From positions 1 through 64,000 of the forward strand of contig RSEH01000103.1 of the NCBI GenBank assembly GCA_006503475.1: a DNA stretch of 64,000 bases, written 5' to 3'. Origin of the DNA: Stentor roeselii (taxonomy: Eukaryota > Ciliophora > Heterotrichea > Heterotrichida > Stentoridae). This document shows positions 27,440 to 35,533 of the stretch, piece by piece (the stretch's first letter is position 1; every line of letters starts with the position of its first letter). Both the position numbers and the translations under genes were made by a program. The notes below the pieces were generated by a model. The model saw only the letters and a program-made list of their open reading frames with translations. It was not told the origin of the DNA and did not search any database.

Positions 27440-28153
27440 ACTGTTTCAAAATTGTTAACTCCGAAGCACCAGCATTTAAAAACTCTTATAGGAAAATTCA
27501 AAAATCAGGTACATGCTTTGTTTTTAGTAAACCTAAAGAAAGTTTCTTTATTCAACAAAAAAAGTGCATTCGCTCACACAAACTTTTACACAGTTTATGA
27601 TATAATAAGCAGAAACTCAAATGATAGTAAATATGTTTATTTAAATAATTATGATGATCCAATGCTGAAGTTATTCTTGATAATCTTCATAATAATTATA
27701 TATTCAGTCCAGCACTAGAATTACAAACTCACAAGTAAGCAAATTTAATCATTCTAATTTCTATTGTTTGCCTAATGACATTACTCTCTTGGCCATCTAT
27801 CAATATCTTTTCAAAGAAAATACCAAATATCGAAAGGCGCTTAAATTTTCATATATTACTCTTCACAGAAAGAAATGAAATAAACAATTATCATGAGAAG
27901 TATGTTCTTATATCATGTTATCCGATATATTCAAATAATTTTTATTGCATACTTACAAATCCTATGATATACCTGATGCAGCTATAAAGTGAGAAAGGTT
28001 CCACAACTTCAAACAACAAGTAATTTCTGAAGGCTTATTTAAACTTTCAGATATAAGTATAGTAGAGGTGCAACTCTATTCAGCATTTGGGATGTAGGAT
28101 TACGCATTCTTACTGGAACTTCGAGCTATGCTAAAATACTTGGAATCTACTAG
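27440..28153 (+). pseudogene. Decayed protein-coding region, several frameshifts
   Basis: Protein-like stretches succeed one another in changing frames: about 27452-27660 (HTNFYTVYDIISRNSND, KYVYLNNYDDPMLK), about 27672-27735 (VILDNLHNNYIFSPALELQ), about 27735-27870 (FYCLPNDITLLAIYQYLF, KYRKALKFSYITLHR), about 27890-27987 (KYVLISCYPIYSNNFYC) and 28046-28153 (ATLFSIWDVGLRILTG, WD40-like). Each ends at a stop or loses sense. The order is that expected of one former gene, possibly with WD40 repeats. No 15-nt introns explain the shifts. Confidence 0.4.
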
Positions 28154-29149
28154 GAGGGCTTTCTCTAAAAGGCAGATAGAAATAATAAAGTTTTAAGGGA
28201 TTTACTAGATAAAACTATGAAAATGCTTATAGAGACTTTTTGACTTTAACTTTTGATAATAGAAGTTGATACGAAGGCATTGAAATAAAATTCTTTGAAA
28301 TGAAAGTTTAAAATTAGTTTATCTTGTTGGATGTGATAAATTAAAGGTGTTATTTTAGCCATTATCCAGAAAAAGTAAATATACTCTAAAAAAGTAAAAT
28401 TTAGAAACTGTGGCCTAAGGCATTTTAGAATTATTACAGAGTATTATTAATCCTTTGTTGAATTGAAACTAGAGAACATTAAATGAACAAAGAAATATTT
28501 AGTAATAATATTGGGATATCAGTTGAGATTGAAGCTTTTAATCAATAAAGAGTTTTCATATGATTGTTGAGCACTTAGATTTTTATAGTAGTTCTGAAAA
28601 TTTCCTTAATATAAAAATTGTGATTGCTGGTTTTATTATAATTATTTCATGAAAATAAATCATCAACTTTGAATACATTTATTAATTATTATAAAACTTA
28701 GAGAGTTCACTCAATCATAATTTTCCATAGTGAAAAAACTTATCTCAACACCTTAATTTTCTAACAACTGTCTTTTTGATAAGAGCTCAGAACCTTTATA
28801 AATTATATTAATATCTATCTAGTCTATCATATTAAGGACTTGATACCCATTTTTAAACTACTGAGCAGTTATGAAAAGTCAATTAAGTTAAAATCTTTTA
28901 GTCTTAAGCTTACCAACTTAATATAATCTCCAAAATAAATATATCAATTTATAAATATAACCAAAGCCGATAAACTCGAATCTGTTTAAAATCAAATAAT
29001 TTCTGGTAAAAGTAATAATAATCAATGAAAGTTTATATACTTGAAAAATTATTTAAATAATAACTTCAACAGTCTACGATTCCTTCAACCATTTAAATCC
29101 CAACCCAAAACACTAAAACTCCAAACTTATTACTCTATAATAATCATCC
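28154..29149. other. AT-rich region without recognised genes
   Basis: About 1 kb with no convincing reading frame, RNA or repeat. It may be further decayed remains of the upstream region. Confidence 0.45.
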
Positions 29150-30118
29150 CTAATCACATTCAGGAAAAACAGTTTTTTTTCTAATATAAAACTCATCCAA
29201 AACCATTTCTCTATAATCCCTTCTCCCCAAAATAACCTTCTCAGCATCACCCACACCAACTTGAAAATTAAACCTAATATTCCCAGCAGTAAAATTCAAA
29301 GACTTAAACAAAGGAACACTAGGACTAAACAAATACCTGACCTTTATCTTAGGAAAAGCAGTCAAAGCCCCATAAAGATTTCTAATCCCGCTATCACTTC
29401 TCAATATCTCAAAAGTCCTTTCAAAGACCTGCGGAGTTTTAAAACTGGTAAAATTCTTCAAATTTTCCTTAAACAAGTCAAAAACCACATCAACTTGAAC
29501 ATGACTTTCATCAGTAACATCCAAGCACCTTTCAACCGCTGAAGTCACATCAAGATTATTGATACATCCTCCGTCAGCCCAGGAGTATCCAGCAAGTTGA
29601 TGAGGGTCAAAAGCGAAAGGAATAGATGCAGAAGCGACAGCAGCATCTAAAAAAGCTTCTCCAAGACTTTCATTAAAAGTAAAAAAAAGTCCCAAGTCAA
29701 GATTAGTCGAACCGACTGAGACATTTCTTTGAGGCGATGCGAAGTAAGACCTGAAGAACTTCACAGCAGGTGCATTGTCTAAAAGTCCTCCATGAAACAA
29801 GGCTCCTGCAATAAGTCCTCCTTTCCATTCGACGAAGAGGTCAGAAGTCTTGTTGATATTCATCCACATCTCATTTAGCTTCTTCGACATGGCAAGTTCT
29901 TCACCATAAGGAAAGCTGCACATCACTGAAGTAGAAAGAGCACCAATAGAAATACCTGAAATAATGTTGTAAGCTGAACTGATGTTGTTTGAAGTGTTAG
30001 TCAGCACTGAAATCACTCCAGCTTCATAAGCCCCGCGACATCCTCCACCTTCCAAGACCAGTGCAAGACAATCAAGGGCAACAGCAATTTTCAACAAGTT
30101 TAAAAAAAAAGCAATCAT
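29150..30118 (-). CDS. Secreted patatin-like phospholipase
   Basis: 322 residues from the ATG at 30118. The frame is open to 30181 but would overlap the end of CTR9. Starting here gives a clean hydrophobic signal peptide (MIAFFLNLLKIAVALDC) followed at once by the patatin core. Motifs: GGGCRG oxyanion hole, GISIGA with the nucleophilic serine, and DGG with the catalytic aspartate. It hydrolyses acyl chains from lipids; the signal suggests secretion or a lysosome-like compartment. ATG is 10 bp after the CTR9 stop codon. Confidence 0.9.
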   Translation of the reverse strand: MIAFFLNLLKIAVALDCLALVLEGGGCRGAYEAGVISVLTNTSNNISSAYNIISGISIGALSTSVMCSFPYGEELAMSKKLNEMWMNINKTSDLFVEWKGGLIAGALFHGGLLDNAPAVKFFRSYFASPQRNVSVGSTNLDLGLFFTFNESLGEAFLDAAVASASIPFAFDPHQLAGYSWADGGCINNLDVTSAVERCLDVTDESHVQVDVVFDLFKENLKNFTSFKTPQVFERTFEILRSDSGIRNLYGALTAFPKIKVRYLFSPSVPLFKSLNFTAGNIRFNFQVGVGDAEKVILGRRDYREMVLDEFYIRKKTVFPECD

Positions 30119-30128
30119 ATCTATTCTA

Positions 30129-32669
30129 TTATTCCGAATTTTCTTCATCAACTTTCTGATGTTTTTCAGGACCTTCATCAAAATCTTCCCTGACCTTTCT
30201 GAGATAGTCTTTCATTCGAGTGCTTTCACCTCTTCTCTTTTCCAGGTCTTTTTCAAGGTAAATACTTGTGTCTTCCTGAAGTCTTTTCGCGTTGTCGATC
30301 TTGTCGTAAGCCTTTTTCATGGACCACTCGATTTTTCGCTTGTCTTCTTGTCTTGACTCGATGCCAACGCGCGGTTCCCATTTGGTGTTGATGACTTGTT
30401 CGTAAGCTTTTAAGGCTTCTTCGATTTTTATGATTGCCAGTCTTGTGTCTTCTGGGTCGCGGTTTTCTTTTTTGAGGAGAAAAACTGCGTGCTCGTGAAG
30501 GACTAGGCCGATGTTTAGTTGGTTTGTTGCGGATTTGTTTACTTTTCTTAAGGTTTCTACGCATTCTGAGAACTTTCCTGAGAGGAAATAGGTAAATGAC
30601 ATGTAGGTACCGATTATCTCTTTGTCTAAGGATCCTTTTTCCCAGGATTTTTTGTAGAATTTTAGAGATTCTTCGTAACGGCCTTGAACCATTAGGATTA
30701 TTGCTCGGTTTACTAATAGGAAGTCGAGGGAAGGCTGGATGTCGAAGACTTGCTTGAAAATGTCGAGAGCTTGTTTCAGGTCTCCGGTCTCTCCAAGCAC
30801 CATAGCAACTCCAACAGCAGCAAAGCAGTTAAACTCATCCATATCAACAACTTTCAAAAAATACTGAATAGCCTTCTGAAAGTTCTTTTCAGCCCCTTCT
30901 CTAGAAGTCATAGCCATTTCATAATGTAAATTTCCAAGTGCCAGCAAAGCATAAATATCATTATGCGAATGTTCATTAATCACCTTATGAAAAGTTTCCA
31001 AAGCCTTCTTAGTCTCTCCAAGTTCAGCCTCAAGACACCCTTTCTGACAAAGTGCATTGATCGGTTTTTTTTCAATAGAAATCGCTTTTCTCGTAAACTC
31101 AAGTGCTTTCGAGTAATCATTTCTCTTCTTATAAATAATCGCAAGTCTCAAAAGTGCATCAGTGTATCGAGCCTGTTCATTTAAAACTTCATTATAAAGT
31201 TCTTCAGCCAGTTCAAGTCTTCCATTGTCCTCATGCCACCTGGCCTTATTATAAATCAATGTCTTTTTCTTCTCCGTGATCTTCGAATAAGCCTGTTCAG
31301 CAGCTTCTTGATCTCCAGTCTTATGCCTTAAAATCGCGATGTTATTCCAAAGCTCTGCAGGTGGATGTTCAATATTAGCCAATGCTTTTTCATATGCTTC
31401 TAAAGCTTGCTTCGGCTTTGAAATTTCCAGCAATTGGGCGATTTCAATCCAGGCTTCAGCGTCATCGGGATTTGATTTTACTACTTGATAGAGCTTTTCT
31501 AGGGCTTGTTCTTTTTTGTGTTGTTTTGTGTAGATACTTCCTAGAACTTTTAAAGTCTCGTAGTTTGAAGGGTGCTTCTCGAGAACTGCCTCGAAACATT
31601 GACAGGCTTTTGAAATGTCTTTTTGGTGAAGGTGCATTTGGCCTAATGCGAATTGGACTAGGATGAATGAAGGGTCTTGACGAGAAGCTTGGGTGTAGAA
31701 ACGGAAGGCGTTTTCGTAGTCGCCTTGAGCGTGGTAGCATTGGCCTAATGTGAAGAAACACTCGCTACGGAGTTTTAAGATGTCGGATACTGCCTTGTCT
31801 CCTTCTTTAATGCAATTCAAACTAAATTCCGCAAGTTTCATACTTTTCTCAAAGTCCTTCTGGTAAAAATAATGCCGAGCCAGATGCAAGTTGACCACAG
31901 GATGGGCATGATTAACTTTATAAGCCGCAATCAAAAGTCTCAAATATTCCTGAAAATTATTCTTCTCATGTTCCAAAACAGCTAAAGCGACCAAAGCATC
32001 CGCATTATTTTCCTGCATACCAAGAACCCTCTGCAAGCTTTTAAAAGCCAAATCCTTATTCCCAAGTTTATAATGACAGAAAGCAAGTCCAAGTCTAACA
32101 TTCGGTGGAACCTGATGATTAATTTTAATGACTTTCGAGTAAATTTCAAGAGCTTTTTTATATTCCCTTGCTTGAAAGCTGATACAAGCAAGTCCAAGTA
32201 AAGCCAAAACATTATCATGTTGTGCAGTGATTGCATTTTCAAAGTTAGCTTTTGCACTTTCCACCTTATTCTGTGCAAGTAACAAGAAGCCCTTAAAGAT
32301 CATGTTGATTTCCGCTCTGATATCTTTTGACTCCGCAGATCTAATGCAGTTATGAGCTTGAGTGAACAGGTCATCACGCTTCGAGGAGTCAAGACACCCG
32401 AAGGCCATTCCAAAGTAATAAGCAGCAAGTCGATTAAGCATTGAAATTTTTTCTTCTTTTCCTTCACTGTGAAGTTTTTCTATTTCGTCACTCGTCGCGG
32501 TCTTCAGGACCTTCTCAAATGACTGAGGAGAGCCTTGTCTGAAGTACTTCAAAGCCACTTGTAGCCAGTAGGTCAAAGGGGGAAGTTCAGAGATCAGGAA
32601 GTCGATGATCTCATCGACGTGAGGCAAAGAAGTGAACTGGACACAGTAGTCTTTTGTCGGAATTATCAT
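30129..32669 (-). CDS. CTR9: CTR9, TPR scaffold of the PAF1 transcription elongation complex
   Basis: 846 residues, almost all tetratricopeptide repeats, with a charged C-terminal tail (about 780-846). Landmarks match CTR9: LAAYYFGMA, ALLGLACISFQAREYKKAL, PPNVRLGLAFCHYKLGN, ADALVALAVLEHEKNN, NYETLKVLGSIY and DAEAWIEIAQLLE. The protein organises PAF1C on RNA polymerase II in the nucleus. It is somewhat shorter than animal CTR9, mainly in the disordered tail. It is head-to-head with IMP4, with 5 bp between the two start codons. Confidence 0.93.
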   Translation of the reverse strand: MIIPTKDYCVQFTSLPHVDEIIDFLISELPPLTYWLQVALKYFRQGSPQSFEKVLKTATSDEIEKLHSEGKEEKISMLNRLAAYYFGMAFGCLDSSKRDDLFTQAHNCIRSAESKDIRAEINMIFKGFLLLAQNKVESAKANFENAITAQHDNVLALLGLACISFQAREYKKALEIYSKVIKINHQVPPNVRLGLAFCHYKLGNKDLAFKSLQRVLGMQENNADALVALAVLEHEKNNFQEYLRLLIAAYKVNHAHPVVNLHLARHYFYQKDFEKSMKLAEFSLNCIKEGDKAVSDILKLRSECFFTLGQCYHAQGDYENAFRFYTQASRQDPSFILVQFALGQMHLHQKDISKACQCFEAVLEKHPSNYETLKVLGSIYTKQHKKEQALEKLYQVVKSNPDDAEAWIEIAQLLEISKPKQALEAYEKALANIEHPPAELWNNIAILRHKTGDQEAAEQAYSKITEKKKTLIYNKARWHEDNGRLELAEELYNEVLNEQARYTDALLRLAIIYKKRNDYSKALEFTRKAISIEKKPINALCQKGCLEAELGETKKALETFHKVINEHSHNDIYALLALGNLHYEMAMTSREGAEKNFQKAIQYFLKVVDMDEFNCFAAVGVAMVLGETGDLKQALDIFKQVFDIQPSLDFLLVNRAIILMVQGRYEESLKFYKKSWEKGSLDKEIIGTYMSFTYFLSGKFSECVETLRKVNKSATNQLNIGLVLHEHAVFLLKKENRDPEDTRLAIIKIEEALKAYEQVINTKWEPRVGIESRQEDKRKIEWSMKKAYDKIDNAKRLQEDTSIYLEKDLEKRRGESTRMKDYLRKVREDFDEGPEKHQKVDEENSE

Positions 32670-32674
32670 TATAA
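32670..32674. promoter_or_regulatory. 5-bp divergent gap between CTR9 and IMP4 start codons
   Basis: The sequence CAT-TATAA-ATG holds both start codons, with TATAA as the only base pairs between them. Any promoter of either gene must overlap the coding sequence of the other, unless transcription begins at the start codon itself. Confidence 0.6.
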
Positions 32675-33541
32675 ATGCTGCGCAAGAATATAAGGCTCAG
32701 AAAAGAGTACTTGTATTCAAAAGCTCAGGAACATGAAGACCGCTCGAAGGCGATTAAGAAGAGAAAAATCAAAGAAGCTTTTGAGAATAACTCTCGAATT
32801 CCAAATGAACTTAGAAGGGAAGAAGAGGGACTTAGAAGGGAAATTGAACTGGAAGATGAAAATACTGCTGTTCCTGGAAATTCTATTGATAATGAATATT
32901 TGGGTGCAGGGGCGAAGGATCCTACGGTTTTAATCACTACAAGTCGAAAACCGAGCTCGAGACTTATGCAGTTTTTGAAGGAACTTAAAATTGTGATTCC
33001 GAATGCTACTAGGATTAATCGAGGGAATTATGTCATTGGGGAACTTGTTGAAGTTGCGAATAAGTACGGGTTTGATGATTTGATTATCTTGCATGAACAT
33101 CGTGGAAACCCTGATGGGATGATTGTTTCGCATCTTCCTAGTGGACCTACTGCGTACTTTGCACTTAGTAATGTTGTGCTTAGGCATGACTTGAAAACTC
33201 AACTGGATACTATGCCTGAAGAGTACCCGCATCTTATTTTTCATAATTTTAACTCCAGGATTGGAGATCGGGTGGTAGACATCTTAAAGTTCATGTTTCC
33301 AGTTCCAAAGCTCGAATCGCGTCGAGTCCTTTCCTTTATAAACAAAGACGATTTCATAGTCTTCCGTCACCACAGCTACCAAAAAGAAGACTACAAAACA
33401 GTCTCCCTCGAAGAGATCGGTCCAAGATTCGTATTAAAGCTTTACCAAATCTCCCTGGGAACAGTCGACATCGAGCACGCTCAAACCGAGTGGGTGTTAC
33501 GTCCCTACATGAACACAGCAAAAAAGCGTAAAGTCCTCTAA
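32675..33541 (+). CDS. IMP4: IMP4, U3 snoRNP Brix-domain protein
   Basis: 288 residues, close to the usual length. The N-terminal helix MLRKNIRLRKEYLYSKAQE and IPNELRRE are family hallmarks. The Brix domain (about 80-270) contains LITTSRKPSSRL, ATRINRGNYV, LIILHEHRGNPDGMIVSHLP, GPTAYFAL and EIGPRFVLKLYQI. It works with Imp3 and Mpp10 in the small-subunit processome in the nucleolus. The neighbouring Twinkle gene starts 19 bp after its stop. Confidence 0.96.
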   Translation: MLRKNIRLRKEYLYSKAQEHEDRSKAIKKRKIKEAFENNSRIPNELRREEEGLRREIELEDENTAVPGNSIDNEYLGAGAKDPTVLITTSRKPSSRLMQFLKELKIVIPNATRINRGNYVIGELVEVANKYGFDDLIILHEHRGNPDGMIVSHLPSGPTAYFALSNVVLRHDLKTQLDTMPEEYPHLIFHNFNSRIGDRVVDILKFMFPVPKLESRRVLSFINKDDFIVFRHHSYQKEDYKTVSLEEIGPRFVLKLYQISLGTVDIEHAQTEWVLRPYMNTAKKRKVL

Positions 33542-33560
33542 TCCATTTCCCTCCTAATAA

Positions 33561-35516
33561 ATGTTGAAATTTTCTCTTCTTTCATTGCTCAGAAGACGAA
33601 TTTTCACTTCCCTTCCAAGACTCCCGACCCGAAACTTCTCAATAAAACCTCCTTTCCCAACATTTGTCTCAAAGTACCACGAAATCGGAAACAACGAAAT
33701 CCGAGACTTTCTTACCCGCATCGGCCTTGAGTACAAAGAGACTTCAAATGGCTTCGTGACGCGTTATTGCCCGGTTTGTCCCAAGCCTCATTACGAAGAC
33801 CGAACTAATTTATTTACTTTGAACTTTAAGACGAATTCAGGAGTTTTTCATTGTTTTCGATGTGGGGCAGGAGGCTCTTGGTACGATTTTAAGAACTTTG
33901 TTACGGGGAATAACTTGAAAGTTGATACTTTGAAGGGAGAAGAGGTGAAACTTCCATGTATTGAAGAACATGCTGGAAAAGTGAAGAATTTTAAAGAAGG
34001 TGTTTATCCTGAGATCAACAAGTACCTGGTAGAGCAAAGAGGCTTGTCACTTGAAACTTTAGAAAAGTTTAAAGTGGGTGTAGGTTTAAGAATCTTCAGA
34101 AACCCTGAAAATGAGGAAAATGTGGAACTTCCTTGTGTTTTTTTTCCGATGCATAATATTGCACGTGAAGGCCCGGTTTTAACTAGGGTTAAGGTCAGAG
34201 CGATTTATAAGGAAAATAAGCATCAAATGAAAATGATTCCTACTGGAGGAGGTTTCGGTTTTTTTGGACTTGAGACTGTTCCTGGAAATATCAAAACTTT
34301 AGTAGTTACTGAAGGCGAATATGATGCAATGGCTGTTTTTCAGGCGACTGGACTTTATGCTGTTTCTTTACCCAATGGCGCAAGTCATCTTCCTATTCAA
34401 CTCATGCCATGGCTTGAAAGGTTTCAGAGGATTTATCTTTGGCTTGATGATGATATGCCTGGGCAAGAATCTGCTGTCAAGTTTGCGAAAAAATTGGGAT
34501 TAAAAAGGACTTTTATTGTTAAAACTAAGGATCAGGATGGAAATGGACCTAAAGATGCTAATGAAGCTTTGATTAATTATACTCCTGAACAGATGAAGGC
34601 TTTTATTTCTAATGCGAAACCGGTTGCTGAAGATAATATTACCACTTTTAGGGAATTGAGGGAACAGGTTTATAAGAAAATATTGAAACATAATGAAGAG
34701 TCTGGAATGATGTGTAGGTCTTTTGACTGGTTCAACAAGAAAACTAAAGGTTTTCGCAAAGGTGAATTAACAGTGCTTACAGGAAGTACAGGATCTGGTA
34801 AAACCACGATGCTGTCGCAACTAAGTCTCGATTTCTGTACTCAAGGAATTCCAACACTTTGGGGTAGTTTTGAAATAAAAAACGAAATTTTACTTAAAAA
34901 ATTGATAATGCAATATGCAAAAATTGACCTGACAACGAAACCAGAGCTTTTTAATGAATTCGCTGATAGTTTTCAAGAGCTTCCTCTGTATTTGCTTAGG
35001 TTTTTTGGTTCAACTGATGTTGACAAAATCCTTGATACAATGGACTTTGCAACATATGCCTATGATGTGGGTCACATAGTAGTAGATAACCTTCAGTTCA
35101 TGCTAAGTGGCCAAGCATTAGGTGTTAACAAATTCGACTTACAAGATTCAGTCATATCAAAATTTAGAAACTTTGCAACCGACAAAAACGTTCACTTAAC
35201 TTTAGTAATCCATCCTAAAAAGATAGATGACGACGTCGATCTAAACATCGCGAGTATATTCGGAAGTGCGAAAGCAACTCAAGAAGCTGACAATATTTTC
35301 GTATTGCAAAACCGGCACAAGTACCGTCTGATGGACATTCGAAAAAACCGTTTCGATGGAGAAGTAGGAAGAGTAGGTCTTGGGTTCAATAAAGAAACTC
35401 AGTGTTTTTTTGAACTGACAGCTCAGGAAATAAGTGACTTGAAGACGAACCATGAGATAACAATGACAGATATAGTGAATAAAAGAAAACTTGCAGATAC
35501 CAATCAAAACATCTAA
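33561..35516 (+). CDS. TWNK: Twinkle-type mitochondrial DNA primase-helicase
   Basis: 651 residues. Arg/Ser-rich mitochondrial presequence (about 1-30). Zinc ribbon CPVC...CFRCG (about 70-115) with all four cysteines. TOPRIM fold with TEGEYDAMA and LWLDDDMPG (about 245-320). RecA-like DnaB-type helicase (about 380-620): Walker A GSTGSGKTT, Walker B region HIVVDNLQFML and HPKK. It replicates mitochondrial DNA. Unlike animal Twinkle, the zinc site and the TOPRIM acids are kept, so primase activity is plausible. It converges on the next gene with 17 bp between stops. Confidence 0.95.
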   Translation: MLKFSLLSLLRRRIFTSLPRLPTRNFSIKPPFPTFVSKYHEIGNNEIRDFLTRIGLEYKETSNGFVTRYCPVCPKPHYEDRTNLFTLNFKTNSGVFHCFRCGAGGSWYDFKNFVTGNNLKVDTLKGEEVKLPCIEEHAGKVKNFKEGVYPEINKYLVEQRGLSLETLEKFKVGVGLRIFRNPENEENVELPCVFFPMHNIAREGPVLTRVKVRAIYKENKHQMKMIPTGGGFGFFGLETVPGNIKTLVVTEGEYDAMAVFQATGLYAVSLPNGASHLPIQLMPWLERFQRIYLWLDDDMPGQESAVKFAKKLGLKRTFIVKTKDQDGNGPKDANEALINYTPEQMKAFISNAKPVAEDNITTFRELREQVYKKILKHNEESGMMCRSFDWFNKKTKGFRKGELTVLTGSTGSGKTTMLSQLSLDFCTQGIPTLWGSFEIKNEILLKKLIMQYAKIDLTTKPELFNEFADSFQELPLYLLRFFGSTDVDKILDTMDFATYAYDVGHIVVDNLQFMLSGQALGVNKFDLQDSVISKFRNFATDKNVHLTLVIHPKKIDDDVDLNIASIFGSAKATQEADNIFVLQNRHKYRLMDIRKNRFDGEVGRVGLGFNKETQCFFELTAQEISDLKTNHEITMTDIVNKRKLADTNQNI

Positions 35517-35533
35517 TAATTAAGCATTTATCT

